This document shows positions 55,561-64,000 of a stretch of 64,000 nucleotides of DNA, piece by piece (position 1 is the first letter of the stretch; the number at the start of each line of letters is the position of its first letter). Below the pieces are notes generated by a model. The model had not been told where the DNA came from, made no database searches, and was given only the letters and a program-made list of their open reading frames with translations. This DNA is from Enterobacter huaxiensis (GTDB lineage: Bacteria > Pseudomonadota > Gammaproteobacteria > Enterobacterales > Enterobacteriaceae): contig NZ_CP043342.1 of the NCBI RefSeq assembly GCF_003594935.2, forward strand, positions 744,001-808,000, given 5' to 3'. The position numbers were made by a program, and so were the translations under genes.

Positions 55561-56541
55561 ATGGATGTGGAAGAAATTGTGGCCCTTAGTGTAAAGCATA
55601 ACGTCTCCGATCTACACCTGTGCAGTGATTCGCCTCCGCGCTGGCGCAGATTAGGCCGGCTCGAACCGGCACCCTTTCCGCCCCCCGATGTCGACGCGCT
55701 ATTAAAAGCGTGGCTCAACGACGAACAGCAGGGGGCATGGTGGGCAAACGGGCAGGTGGATTTTGCCGTCACCCTCGCAGGCAATCAGCGTCTTCGCGGC
55801 AGTGCGTTTACGCACATGAAGGGCGTGTCGATCGTCTTGCGACTGTTGCCGCTCGCCTGTCCACAGCTTTCAACCTTGGGTGTCCCCCGGGCGATCCCGG
55901 AGCTGCTCTCAAATGACAGCGGCCTGATACTGGTCACGGGCGCGACCGGCAGCGGTAAATCGACCACCCTCGCCGCTATGGTCGATTTCCTCAACCACCA
56001 TACTGACGGGCATATTCTGACGCTCGAAGATCCGGTTGAGTTTATGTATCAGAGTGAGCGTTGCCTGATCCAGCAGCGGGAGGTAGGCCAGCATAGCCCG
56101 TCCTTTGCCGAGGCGCTGCGTGGTGCGCTGCGTGAAGATCCGGATGTCATCCTGCTGGGTGAGCTACGCGACAGTGAGACGATCCGCCTGGCGCTGACGG
56201 CGGCAGAGACCGGGCATCTGGTGCTCGCGACCCTGCACACGCGCGGAGCGTCGCAGGCCATAGAGCGGCTGGTGGACACCTTCCCGGCGCAGGAGAAAGA
56301 TCCGGTGCGTAATCAGCTGGCAGGCAGCCTGAGAGCGGTTCTGGCGCAAAAGCTGCGTCAGGACGTACAGGGCGGGCGCGTGGCGCTTTATGAACTGTTG
56401 GTGAACACCCCGGCGGCGGCAAACCTGATCCGCGAAGGCAAAACGTGGCAGCTTCCCGGCATCATTCAGACCGGCCAGCAGGCGGGAATGCAAAACTTTG
56501 AGCAGAGCCTGGCAGAGCGGCGGGCGCAGGGGCGGCTATAG
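55561..56541 (+). CDS. yggR: PilT/GspE-type ATPase YggR
   Basis: The 326-aa AAA+ type secretion/pilus retraction ATPase has an N-terminal PAS-like domain, Walker A GATGSGKST (127-135), Asp box LEDPVEFMYQ, Walker B DPDVILLGELRD and His box LATLHTRGA. It is shorter than true PilT. No pilus genes are close, so its target is unknown. It is the only plus-strand gene within this minus-strand block, as in E. coli. Confidence 0.94.
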   Translation: MDVEEIVALSVKHNVSDLHLCSDSPPRWRRLGRLEPAPFPPPDVDALLKAWLNDEQQGAWWANGQVDFAVTLAGNQRLRGSAFTHMKGVSIVLRLLPLACPQLSTLGVPRAIPELLSNDSGLILVTGATGSGKSTTLAAMVDFLNHHTDGHILTLEDPVEFMYQSERCLIQQREVGQHSPSFAEALRGALREDPDVILLGELRDSETIRLALTAAETGHLVLATLHTRGASQAIERLVDTFPAQEKDPVRNQLAGSLRAVLAQKLRQDVQGGRVALYELLVNTPAAANLIREGKTWQLPGIIQTGQQAGMQNFEQSLAERRAQGRL

Positions 56542-56551
56542 GCCCCGGCGC

Positions 56552-56968
56552 TCAGTAACCCTGTTCGAAATAGCTTTCGAGGATGATGACGGCAGAGGCT
56601 GAATCCACGCTGCCTTTGTTCAGCGCCCGAAAGCCGCCGTGCTCAAACAGGCCAGCGCGCGCCTCGACGGTGCTCAGACGCTCGTCGTGCAGTTTGACCG
56701 ATACGCCAAAGCGGCCGTGAATTTTGTTAGCGAACTTGCGCGCGCGGGCGGTGAGCGGCTGTTCTGTGCCGTCCATGTTCAGCGGTAACCCGACGATCAC
56801 GTCGTCTGGCTGCCACTCTTTCAGCAGGCGTTCGATAAGGTTCCAGTCAGGCGTGCCGTCGCTGGCCTTTAGCGCCGTCAACGGGCGCGCTGTGCCCGTG
56901 ATGCGTTGACCCACGGCGACGCCGATGCTTTTGGTGCCGAAATCGAAGGCCAGAAGCGTTCCGCTCAT
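56552..56968 (-). CDS. yqgF: RNase H-like YqgF/RuvX, 16S rRNA processing nuclease
   Basis: The 138-aa RNase H-fold protein has the acid motif [41 protein letters not shown] and [13 protein letters not shown]. It is needed for processing of the 5' end of 16S rRNA in E. coli. Its start overlaps the yqgE stop by one base (TAATG). Confidence 0.96.
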   Translation of the reverse strand: MSGTLLAFDFGTKSIGVAVGQRITGTARPLTALKASDGTPDWNLIERLLKEWQPDDVIVGLPLNMDGTEQPLTARARKFANKIHGRFGVSVKLHDERLSTVEARAGLFEHGGFRALNKGSVDSASAVIILESYFEQGY

Positions 56969-57528
56969 TATGCGTGCCCCGCGACGCCAGGCATGGTCAG
57001 AATATCAATGCCAATCAGTTTTGCCGCGTCACGCCAGCGATCGGCGATGGGGGTTTTGAACAGAATGTTCATATCTGCAGGAGCCGTCAGCCATGCGTTA
57101 TCGAGGATCTCTTGTTCCAGCTGGCCTTTTTCCCACGAGGCGTAGCCCAGCGCAACCAGCACTTCAGACGGCTGATTCGCGGTTCCGAGCGTTTCAAGCA
57201 CGTCGCGAGAGGTAGTGACAACGGTATTATCGGAGATGCGGATACTGGAAGAGAAAATCGGCGGCGTATGGAGGATAAAACCACGATCTTCAGCGAGCGG
57301 GCCGCCAAGCATTACCGGTTTATCGAGACGGATCTCCGGCAGGCGCTCTTCAGTGGCGATCTTCAGCTTGTCCAGAATCCCTTCAACCTGCAGGTTTTCC
57401 AGCGGCTTGTTGATGATGATCCCCATCGCGCCGTCTTCATTATATTCACAAATATACACTACGGAGCGGCGGAAAATCGGGTCCTGGAGAGCAGGCATGG
57501 CAATAAGAAAGTGATGCTGTAAATTCAT
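56968..57528 (-). CDS. yqgE: UPF0301 protein YqgE (AlgH)
   Basis: The 186-aa protein matches YqgE/AlgH ([43 protein letters not shown]). Function is not established. It forms a unit with yqgF downstream of gshB. Confidence 0.95.
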   Translation of the reverse strand: MNLQHHFLIAMPALQDPIFRRSVVYICEYNEDGAMGIIINKPLENLQVEGILDKLKIATEERLPEIRLDKPVMLGGPLAEDRGFILHTPPIFSSSIRISDNTVVTTSRDVLETLGTANQPSEVLVALGYASWEKGQLEQEILDNAWLTAPADMNILFKTPIADRWRDAAKLIGIDILTMPGVAGHA

Positions 57529-57554
57529 TGTCAGAGGTACTGTTTCCTGGTTTA

Positions 57555-57598
57555 AAAAGCGACAGCGCCCAGTATGGGGACAAACTCAGGCGCTGTCA
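57555..57598 (-). terminator. Terminator-like hairpin between gshB and yqgE
   Basis: On the minus strand GACAGCGCC...GGCGCTGTC with a 19-base loop is followed by GCTTTTT. It would partly end gshB transcripts before yqgE-yqgF. Confidence 0.6.
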
Positions 57599-57602
57599 CA
57601 GG

Positions 57603-58550
57603 TTATTTCTGTAAACGTTTTTCGATAGCGTCCATCAGCATTCCGGTGATCGAAATCGGGAATTCCGCTTCAATTTCACGAATGCAGGTCGGGCTGGTAA
57701 CGTTCACTTCGGTCAGGCGATCGCCGATGATGTCCAGGCCAACGAAGATCAGGCCTTTGGCTTTCAGCGTAGGGCCAACGCGGCGGGCAATCTCCCAGTC
57801 GCTTTCGGTCAGTGGACGCGGCTCACCGCGACCGCCGGCCGCCAGGTTACCGCGGGTTTCGCCGCCCTGCGGAATACGCGCCAGGCAGTAAGGCACCGGT
57901 TCGCCATCCACTACCAGCACGCGCTTATCGCCGTCGACGATAGCAGGCAGATAGTTCTGCGCCATGCAGTAACGCGTGCCCAGCTCGGTCAGGGTTTCGG
58001 CAATCACGCCAATGTTCGGGTCGCCTTCCTTCACGCGGAAGATAGACGCGCCGCCCATGCCGTCCAGCGGCTTCATGATGATATCGCGGTGCTTCTGCCA
58101 GAACTCTTTTAGCTGTGCCTTGCTGCGCGTTACCAGTGTTTCCGGCGTCAGGTCTGAGAACCAGGCGGTGTAGAGCTTCTCGTTACAGTCGCGCAGGCTC
58201 TGCGGCTTGTTGACGATCAGCGTGCCTTTCTCTTCTGCGCGCTCAAGGATATAGGTGCAGTAGATGAACTCGGTATCGAAAGGCGGATCTTTGCGCATCA
58301 GGATCGCATCGAGATCGGCAAGCTGGATATCCTGCTCGGCGCCGAAGTCGTACCATTTGTCATAGTTCTGCTCGACGTTAACGATGCGGGTACGCGCGCG
58401 GGCTTCACCGTTGATCAGGTAGAGATCGTTCATCTCCATATAGTGGAGCTCATAGCCGCGACGCTGTGCTTCCAGCAGCATGGCGAAGCTGGAATCTTTC
58501 TTGATGTTAATGTTTGCGATGGGGTCCATCACGATGCCGAGCTTGATCAT
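57603..58550 (-). CDS. gshB: Glutathione synthetase GshB
   Basis: The 315-aa ATP-grasp enzyme joins gamma-glutamylcysteine and glycine. MIKLGIVMDPIANINIKKDSS, ALMRKDPPFDTEFIY, MKPLDGMGGASIFRV and GLIFVGLDIIGDRLTEVNVTSPT match E. coli GshB. The ATG at 58550 is the family start. It lies 19 bases behind rsmE. Confidence 0.97.
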   Translation of the reverse strand: MIKLGIVMDPIANINIKKDSSFAMLLEAQRRGYELHYMEMNDLYLINGEARARTRIVNVEQNYDKWYDFGAEQDIQLADLDAILMRKDPPFDTEFIYCTYILERAEEKGTLIVNKPQSLRDCNEKLYTAWFSDLTPETLVTRSKAQLKEFWQKHRDIIMKPLDGMGGASIFRVKEGDPNIGVIAETLTELGTRYCMAQNYLPAIVDGDKRVLVVDGEPVPYCLARIPQGGETRGNLAAGGRGEPRPLTESDWEIARRVGPTLKAKGLIFVGLDIIGDRLTEVNVTSPTCIREIEAEFPISITGMLMDAIEKRLQK

Positions 58551-58569
58551 GTTCTTCTCCGTTAATGGG

Positions 58570-59301
58570 TCAACCCAGATCGCCAAACCGTACCTGTAGC
58601 GCGGTAATGGCTGTGAGTGCCGTTGTCTCAGTGCGCAGAACGCGAGGTCCCAACAGAATATCAGTAAACTGGTAGCGTGCCGTCATCGCAATTTCGTCAG
58701 CCGACAGGCCGCCTTCCGGGCCAATCAGCAGGCGTACGCGCTCGACGGGCAGCGGCAGCGTATTGATGCTGGCGCTGGCGCGCGGATGGAGATTGAGCTT
58801 CAGGCCGCTCTCCTCTTCCGCACACCAGGCTTCCAGGTCCATCGCCGGACGGATCTCCGGAATACGGTTGCGGCCGCTCTGTTCACACGCCGCAATGGCG
58901 ATTTTCTGCCACTGCTGGATTTTCTTGTTCAGACGTTCCGCGTCCAGTTTAACGCCACAGCGCTCAGAAAAAAGTGGCGTAATGAGGCTTACGCCCAGTT
59001 CAATGGATTTCTGAATGGTGAATTCCATCTTCTCACCGCGCGACATCACCTGGCCCAGGTGAATGTGCAGCGGCGATTCACGGTCATCCACGTCGCCGCG
59101 CAGCACCTTAACGTGCACGCTTTTTTTATCCGCACGGGTGATATGTGCGTCGAAAACCTGATTGGACCCGTCAAACAGCTGTATTGCCTGGCCTGCGCCC
59201 ATGCGCAGCACGCGGCCAACGTGGTTGGCGGCTTCATCAGACAGGGCTATTTCGCTGCCTGCGGTAATCAGTTCAGGGTGGTAGATGCGAGGAGTGCGCA
59301 T
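58570..59301 (-). CDS. rsmE: 16S rRNA (uracil-1498-N3)-methyltransferase RsmE
   Basis: The 243-aa SPOUT methyltransferase has an N-terminal PUA-like domain and the C-terminal knot with [15 protein letters not shown] and [16 protein letters not shown]. It lies upstream of gshB in the same direction. Confidence 0.96.
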   Translation of the reverse strand: MRTPRIYHPELITAGSEIALSDEAANHVGRVLRMGAGQAIQLFDGSNQVFDAHITRADKKSVHVKVLRGDVDDRESPLHIHLGQVMSRGEKMEFTIQKSIELGVSLITPLFSERCGVKLDAERLNKKIQQWQKIAIAACEQSGRNRIPEIRPAMDLEAWCAEEESGLKLNLHPRASASINTLPLPVERVRLLIGPEGGLSADEIAMTARYQFTDILLGPRVLRTETTALTAITALQVRFGDLG

Positions 59302-59353
59302 AGTCAGAAATTCCGTGTGTAATGCAATATAGGCGAATTGCCGCTAGTGTAGG

Positions 59354-60061
59354 TTAGCTCTTTTGCGCCTGGCAAGCCCGCTGGACGTAAGGGTTATGAT
59401 TCCCCTGGACTTTAGCGATGCGTTCGTCGCGCTGGCATTCCCACTCCGTCACCGGATACTGCTTGTCCCAGGCATTAAACAGCTGAGTTTGCTGGCGGGA
59501 CAGGTTGAGTTCGTAACGGTCGCGCATATAGAAATAGGTGCGGGCAATGCTGCCGCGCGCGCGGGCCGGTGGCTCAGCGACCTTCTCTTTGAAATCCACC
59601 TTCATGGCGCACTGTCCGTACTGGCCTTCGCCGCCGTTCCACTGGCTGTACATAAAGTTGCCGCGATCGCCGTTCACTTCGCCCACCGCAGGCTGTAGGT
59701 TGTGCATATCGCTTTCCATCTGACGGTAGACCGGATCTTTGGAACAGTTTTTGCGTCCGCCATCCTGCCAGCACTGGCGCTGATGGCCGAACTGCCATGC
59801 CGGAACCACATGTTCCCATTCAATTCGGCTGGCGCGGTTCTCGTTTTTGCGTACCTGATAGCCGCAGGACTGGAGATCAACAACGCCCTTCTTGCCCTGC
59901 CAGTTAATTTTGCAGCCGCAGTAAAAATCGCCGGGTACATCGGCGTTAACCTTAACGCCCGCGGCCTTAGCCTGGGAGAAACTGTGAATACCGTCGGCCA
60001 GAGCGTGGCCGGAGAGCGCCGTCGCCAGGAAGGCAACCGCGAGAGAGAAATTACGGGACAT
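59354..60061 (-). CDS. endA: DNA-specific endonuclease I
   Basis: The 235-aa periplasmic nuclease cuts double-stranded DNA. It has a signal peptide ([15 protein letters not shown]) and the beta-beta-alpha-metal nuclease region [18 protein letters not shown] with [25 protein letters not shown] [20 protein letters not shown]. The ATG at 60061 gives the E. coli length; the upstream extension is rejected. Confidence 0.96.
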   Translation of the reverse strand: MSRNFSLAVAFLATALSGHALADGIHSFSQAKAAGVKVNADVPGDFYCGCKINWQGKKGVVDLQSCGYQVRKNENRASRIEWEHVVPAWQFGHQRQCWQDGGRKNCSKDPVYRQMESDMHNLQPAVGEVNGDRGNFMYSQWNGGEGQYGQCAMKVDFKEKVAEPPARARGSIARTYFYMRDRYELNLSRQQTQLFNAWDKQYPVTEWECQRDERIAKVQGNHNPYVQRACQAQKS

Positions 60062-60155
60062 CTTACACTCCGTGTCAAAACGAGCCCGCAACGTAACGAA
60101 TGTTGTTTCTGTATGCAATCAGTCAGATCAGGAAAGTTCCTGATAGTTCTTATAG

Positions 60156-60653
60156 TTACTCTGCAACCAGCGGTTCGCCGCACTTTACGCAGCGGTAGGT
60201 CGCTTCACCGCGCACCACGCGGTTATGGCGCCGGACGGTAAGCTGATGCTGCTGGCACCGGCAGCGGTAGGGGAACGTATTGGTGCGTACTGATTCAAGC
60301 TCGAACTGATGGGTGCGGCGAGCCGGAACGCCAAGCACGGCTTCCATCATCCACTTCCACTCTTTCCCGTGCGGCGCCACGCGGCCAAAATGCTTCCACA
60401 CCAGAAGATGCGCCAGCTCGTGAGGAACCACTTCATCGATAAACGCCTGCTGGTTTTCCATCATCAGCACCGGATTCAGGCGGATCTCATAGGATTCCAG
60501 CCAGGCCGTTCCGGCAGAGGTGCCGCGCTGCTGATAGACGAGCTTTGGCTCAGGGTAATTGCGGCCAAGCTTCAGGTTGGCCTGGGCAAGTTTTTCCCGC
60601 AGGCTGCGCATAACGGCTTGCTGAATGGCGATGGGGAGACGGGGAGCTTTCAT
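60156..60653 (-). CDS. sprT: SprT family zinc metalloprotease-like protein
   Basis: The 165-aa protein has the zincin motif HELAH ([18 protein letters not shown]) and a C-terminal zinc ribbon ([21 protein letters not shown]). The bacterial function is not defined. It lies between galP and endA as in E. coli. Confidence 0.95.
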   Translation of the reverse strand: MKAPRLPIAIQQAVMRSLREKLAQANLKLGRNYPEPKLVYQQRGTSAGTAWLESYEIRLNPVLMMENQQAFIDEVVPHELAHLLVWKHFGRVAPHGKEWKWMMEAVLGVPARRTHQFELESVRTNTFPYRCRCQQHQLTVRRHNRVVRGEATYRCVKCGEPLVAE

Positions 60654-60675
60654 AGGGGCAGAGCATAAAGCGCGA

Positions 60676-60706
60676 AGCGGGGAGGCGCAAGAGGCACCTC
60701 CCCGAC
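60676..60706 (-). terminator. Hairpin behind galP
   Basis: GGGGAGG and CCTCCCC arms with an 11-base loop lie directly behind the galP stop, without a clear T-run. Confidence 0.4.
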
Positions 60707-60713
60707 AGGGTGA

Positions 60714-62111
60714 TTAGTCGTGTGCGCCAATCTCGCGCAGCGGACGACCTTTCATCAGGTTACGTTCGATGTGTTCCAGCGAAACGTGTTTGGTTTCTGG
60801 AACCAGCCAGATAGTCAGAACAATAAAGAACAGGTTCAGACCAGAGTAGACCCAGAAGGTGTTGGCGTTGCCCAGGGTGTTGAGCATGGTCAGGAACGTT
60901 GCGCCGACGATCATGTTGGCAATCCAGTTGGTCGCGGTAGAGCAGGTGATACCAAAATCACGTCCCTTCAGCGGCTGGATTTCAGAGCACAGCACCCAAA
61001 TCAGCGGACCGGCGCTCATCGCAAATCCGACGATAAACATCAGCAGCATTGCCACGGCAAAGTACTGTGCGCTCGGTGAGTGAATGCCTACATGCATCAT
61101 GGTGCCGAGCACGCCCATCCCGACGGCCATCACCAGGAAGCCCAGCGTGAGCGTTGGCTTGCGTCCCCAGCGGTCAACCAGGCCGATAGCGATAAAGGTC
61201 GCCAGCACGTTGGTCAGGCCGACGATAACGGTGCCCCACATCTGCTCGGTGGTATTGGTATACCCCGCCAGCTCAAAGATTTTTGGCGCGTAGTACATGA
61301 TGACGTTCATCCCGGTGAACTGCTGCATCACCTGCAGGAGCACGCCAAGGAACACCGCGCGGCGGAAGTTGCTGTTCTCTTTGAACAGCGCCCAGCCGGA
61401 CTGCTTCACCTGCAGGCTTTCGCGGATCTCTTCCAGCTCGTTTTTGGCCTCTGCGCTGGTATCGCGCAGGCGCAGCAGCACGCGTTCCGCGTCGTGGAAG
61501 CGGCGTTTGGCGGCAAACCAGCGCGGGCTGTCCGGCAGGAAGAACACGCCAATCAGCAGCAGAATGGCCGGGATGATGATAACGCCCAGCATCCAGCGCC
61601 ATGCGCCGCTGTAGCTAAAGGCGGTATCCGAGAGATAGGCACCCAGAATACCGATGGTGATCATCAGCTGATACATCGAAATCATGCTGCCGCGGATTTT
61701 CTCCGGCGCGATTTCAGACAGGTACAGCGGAGCAGTATACGACGCGACGCCAACGGCCAGGCCGAGCAGCACGCGGGAGACCAGCAGCACTTCAACGTTC
61801 GGTGCGGCGGCAGAGAACAGCGAACCGGCAACGAACAGGATCGCGCCGATCATCAGGCTCTTTTTACGCCCGAGCTTGAAGGAGAGCCAGCCGCTGCCGA
61901 CGGCACCGACGGCCGCACCAAACATCATGGAGCTTACGACCCACTCCTGGGTGTGAGCGCTAATCTGGAACTCGTCGGTAATGAAGGGTAGTGCACCGGC
62001 AATCACGCCGATATCCAGGCCAAAGAGTAATCCTGCCAGGGCTGCGAGGAAGCAGACGAAGAAGGTCATCGCCTTGTTGGACGTACGCCCCTGTTTTTTA
62101 TTGTCAGGCAT
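60714..62111 (-). CDS. galP: Galactose:H+ symporter GalP
   Basis: The 465-aa sugar porter (MFS, 12 helices) imports galactose and glucose. It has [53 protein letters not shown] and the PETKHVSLE end motif. The ATG at 62111 is the E. coli start, with GAGGGC upstream; the frame stays open 25 codons further. GalR and CRP sites lie upstream. Confidence 0.96.
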   Translation of the reverse strand: MPDNKKQGRTSNKAMTFFVCFLAALAGLLFGLDIGVIAGALPFITDEFQISAHTQEWVVSSMMFGAAVGAVGSGWLSFKLGRKKSLMIGAILFVAGSLFSAAAPNVEVLLVSRVLLGLAVGVASYTAPLYLSEIAPEKIRGSMISMYQLMITIGILGAYLSDTAFSYSGAWRWMLGVIIIPAILLLIGVFFLPDSPRWFAAKRRFHDAERVLLRLRDTSAEAKNELEEIRESLQVKQSGWALFKENSNFRRAVFLGVLLQVMQQFTGMNVIMYYAPKIFELAGYTNTTEQMWGTVIVGLTNVLATFIAIGLVDRWGRKPTLTLGFLVMAVGMGVLGTMMHVGIHSPSAQYFAVAMLLMFIVGFAMSAGPLIWVLCSEIQPLKGRDFGITCSTATNWIANMIVGATFLTMLNTLGNANTFWVYSGLNLFFIVLTIWLVPETKHVSLEHIERNLMKGRPLREIGAHD

Positions 62112-62176
62112 TATGCCCTCCAGTTGGGTTATCAGTTTTGTCGATGTTAAGGGTAGGTGAGTGATCCGTAAAAATA

Positions 62177-62192
62177 TGTGAGACAAATCACA
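62177..62192. promoter_or_regulatory. CRP site upstream of galP
   Basis: TGTGA-GACAAA-TCACA matches the CRP consensus in both halves. It lies about 65 bases before the galP start and 4 bases from the GalR operator. Confidence 0.85.
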
Positions 62193-62195
62193 TTG

Positions 62196-62211
62196 GTGTA
62201 ATCGGTTACAC
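62196..62211. promoter_or_regulatory. GalR/GalS operator upstream of galP
   Basis: GTGTAATCGGTTACAC matches GTGNAANCGNTTNCAC at every fixed position. It would give galactose induction of galP. Confidence 0.88.
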
Positions 62212-62397
62212 TAACGTGCAACCGTAAATATTATTAAAGCTTTGAAAATATAGAGGTAAAAGCGGTGATGCGCATCGCGTTTATTTCAATTTCAGACTTA
62301 ACTGAAATGAAATGTAACAGCAGAAGAAAGGCGATCGCGCAAAGGGATTATTCTGAAAGCGGGATATATTTGGCGTGGTGTAAACGGTTTCAAATAT
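62212..62397. other. galP-metK intergenic stretch
   Basis: About 190 bases between the galP operators and the REP unit hold no gene I trust. The gap from galP to metK is 363 bases in all; it contains operators, a REP unit and the metK terminator. Confidence 0.6.
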
Positions 62398-62426
62398 TAC
62401 CGGGTAAGGCGCAGCTGCCACCCGAC
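62398..62426. repeat. REP-like palindrome, copy 6
   Basis: TACCGGGTAAGGCGCAG-CTGCCACCCGACA is a single REP unit 3 bases from the metK terminator. Confidence 0.7.
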
Positions 62427-62427
62427 A

Positions 62428-62461
62428 CAAAAAAGGCCAGCACAAAGGCTGGCCTGTTTAA
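62428..62461 (-). terminator. Terminator of metK
   Basis: On the minus strand AGGCCAGCC-TTTGT-GCTGGCCT followed by TTTTTGT is a strong terminator 14 bases behind metK. Confidence 0.9.
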
Positions 62462-62474
62462 CGCTGCGAGTCGA

Positions 62475-63629
62475 TTACTTCAGACCGGCAGCATCACGCA
62501 GCAGGGCGGCTTTGTCGGTTTTTTCCCATGGGAAATGTTCACGACCAAAGTGACCGTATGCCGCGGTTTCCTTGTAGATTGGGTGCAGCAGATCCAGCAT
62601 CTGAATCAGGCCGTATGGACGCAGGTCGAAGAACTCGCGCACCAGCAGGGTCAGCTGTTCTGAAGGCACTTTTTCAGTACCGAAGGTTTCAACCATGATG
62701 GAGGTGGGTTCCGCCACGCCGATTGCGTAGGAAACCTGAATCTCACAGCGGTCAGCCAGGCCTGCAGCAACGATGTTTTTCGCAACATAACGTGCAGCGT
62801 ATGCGGCAGAGCGGTCAACTTTAGACGGGTCTTTACCGGAGAACGCGCCGCCACCGTGACGCGCCATACCGCCGTAGGTATCAACGATAATTTTACGACC
62901 GGTCAGGCCGCAGTCGCCCATTGGTCCGCCGATAACGAAGCGTCCGGTTGGGTTGATGAAGAATTTTGTCGCAGAGCTCAGCCATTCGGTCGGCAGAACC
63001 GGCTTGATGATCTCTTCCATCACTGCTTCCTGCAGGGATTTCTGGTCAATATCTTCAGAGTGCTGGGTAGAGAGAACCACCGCATCAATACCGACGATTT
63101 TACCGTCGTCGTACTGGAAGGTGACCTGGCTTTTCGCATCCGGGCGCAGCCACGGCAGGGAGCCGTTTTTACGCACTTCAGCCTGACGCTGCACCAGACG
63201 GTGTGCGTAGGTGACAGGTGCTGGCATCAGCACGTCGGTTTCGTTGGTCGCGTAGCCGAACATCAGGCCCTGGTCGCCTGCGCCCTGTTCCAGCGGATCG
63301 GCACGGTCAACGCCCTGGTTAATGTCCGGGGACTGCTTGCCGATGGCGCTCAGTACCGCACATGAATTGGCATCAAAGCCCATATCAGAATGTACATAAC
63401 CGATCTCACGCACCGTGTTGCGGGTGATCTCTTCGATATCAACCCATGCGCTGGTGGTGATCTCACCGCCAACCAGAACCATGCCGGTTTTGACATAGGT
63501 TTCACACGCTACGCGCGCTTTAGGATCCTGGGTCAGGATCGCATCCAGCACCGCATCGGAGATTTGGTCAGCAATTTTATCAGGATGTCCTTCTGATACG
63601 GACTCGGACGTAAACAGGTGTTTTGCCAT
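62475..63629 (-). CDS. metK: S-adenosylmethionine synthase MetK
   Basis: The 384-aa enzyme makes SAM from methionine and [42 protein letters not shown] and [23 protein letters not shown] match the family. Length equals E. coli MetK. AGGTGAAAT precedes the ATG. It is regulated by MetJ through the boxes upstream. Confidence 0.98.
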   Translation of the reverse strand: MAKHLFTSESVSEGHPDKIADQISDAVLDAILTQDPKARVACETYVKTGMVLVGGEITTSAWVDIEEITRNTVREIGYVHSDMGFDANSCAVLSAIGKQSPDINQGVDRADPLEQGAGDQGLMFGYATNETDVLMPAPVTYAHRLVQRQAEVRKNGSLPWLRPDAKSQVTFQYDDGKIVGIDAVVLSTQHSEDIDQKSLQEAVMEEIIKPVLPTEWLSSATKFFINPTGRFVIGGPMGDCGLTGRKIIVDTYGGMARHGGGAFSGKDPSKVDRSAAYAARYVAKNIVAAGLADRCEIQVSYAIGVAEPTSIMVETFGTEKVPSEQLTLLVREFFDLRPYGLIQMLDLLHPIYKETAAYGHFGREHFPWEKTDKAALLRDAAGLK

Positions 63630-63757
63630 TTTTTATTTCACCTAAGAGGAATTTGGTTAGCTCAAGCTGCTGTGTGGAATAGCCATAGGAGATAATTCTA
63701 CCAAGGCCTGCAGGATTTTGACACTGGCAGTCTGAGTGTTAATCAGTATGGATGGAT

Positions 63758-63773
63758 TAACATCTGGACGTCT
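63758..63773. promoter_or_regulatory. MetJ operator upstream of metK
   Basis: On the minus strand AGACGTCC-AGATGTTA forms two adjacent met boxes about 130 bases before the metK start. They fit known MetJ control of metK. Confidence 0.75.
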
Positions 63774-64000
63774 ATTTTAGGTCACTTCTTCACCCGATTT
63801 CCAGTTTTTTTTGACTCACCTCTCACTGCGTTGAAAACACGGCTGGAAATATTTCCTGACGGCGCTGGCAACGGGCGCATTTTTGTTTTGCTTTTTAGCC
63901 ACCTTCTCGGTATAAAACGCGGCGCGCGGAACGCGATCGCGCAACCCGCATTTTAGTCTGCAAACCTGCCGATGTTAGACCCATCTCGGCGCTTCTCAGG
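63774..64000. other. Region upstream of metK to the window end
   Basis: No gene is supported in these 227 bases. In E. coli, speA (with its long leader and yqgB) diverges from metK here; no yqgB-like or SpeA N-terminal reading was found before the window ends. Confidence 0.5.

Noticed and set aside
62265..62663. 132-codon frame crossing the metK terminator
   Set aside because: It runs through the REP unit, the metK terminator and the antisense of metK. No domain is seen.

Overview
The window reads as a chromosomal segment of a member of the Enterobacteriaceae close to Enterobacter or Lelliottia. GC content is moderately high. Most proteins match, from memory, their E. coli counterparts over the full length, and the backbone order metK-galP-sprT-endA-rsmE-gshB-yqgE-yqgF-(yggR)-yggS-yggT-yggU-rdgB-hemW-...-yggN-yggL-trmB-mutY-yggX-mltC-nupG-...-speC-yqgA-pheV-...-gss-yghU-yghW-...-yqhA-...-exbD-exbB-metC is that of E. 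coli K-12. The genus is inferred; no database was searched.

Region 1 (1-5.9 kb): the 5' end of metC, divergent from exbB-exbD (TonB-system energisers; MetJ and Fur sites lie between). Next come three small genes of unknown function with a lower GC content, yqhA, an aldo/keto reductase (gpr/yghZ-like) and a dienelactone-hydrolase-type enzyme (yghX-like). Region 2 (5.9-15.7 kb): an 863-aa autotransporter, a chemoreceptor with a FliA-type promoter, yghW behind a near-perfect ModE box, a FucR-like DeoR regulator coupled to a PAS-GGDEF diguanylate cyclase, and a two-gene operon behind a second ModE box (a periplasmic metal/oxyanion-type binding protein and a ModA-like protein without a signal peptide). 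yghU follows. Region 3 (15.7-24 kb): a complete five-gene Opp/Dpp-type ABC importer with a lipoprotein receptor, a DsbA-like thiol protein and the bifunctional glutathionylspermidine synthetase/amidase gss. Together with yghU this is a neighbourhood of thiol and peptide metabolism.

Region 4 (24-32.4 kb): the pgaABCD operon for poly-N-acetylglucosamine (biofilm matrix), a divergent LuxR-type regulator and small AT-rich genes, ending at the tRNA-Phe gene pheV. pheV is a classical island integration site, and pga is at a different place in E. coli K-12, so this looks like an accessory block. Region 5 (32.5-47 kb): yqgA, speC, then a complete citrate fermentation locus. It consists of the citAB two-component system, divergent from a 2-hydroxycarboxylate transporter, an FAH-family hydrolase and citCDEFXG, and it is inserted between speC and nupG relative to E. 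coli. No oadGAB genes are present, so the FAH-family protein may be the oxaloacetate decarboxylase of the pathway. Region 6 (47-64 kb): ordinary housekeeping backbone down to metK and its MetJ-controlled promoter. ansB and yggM, present here in E. coli, are absent, and a DUF559 gene sits in their place.

Two families of short palindromic repeats recur between genes. One is a CCCTCACC...GGTGAGGG type (5 sites) and the other a REP/BIME type with a CCGGGTGGCGC-like core (6 sites). No prophage, IS element, integrase or CRISPR array was seen.
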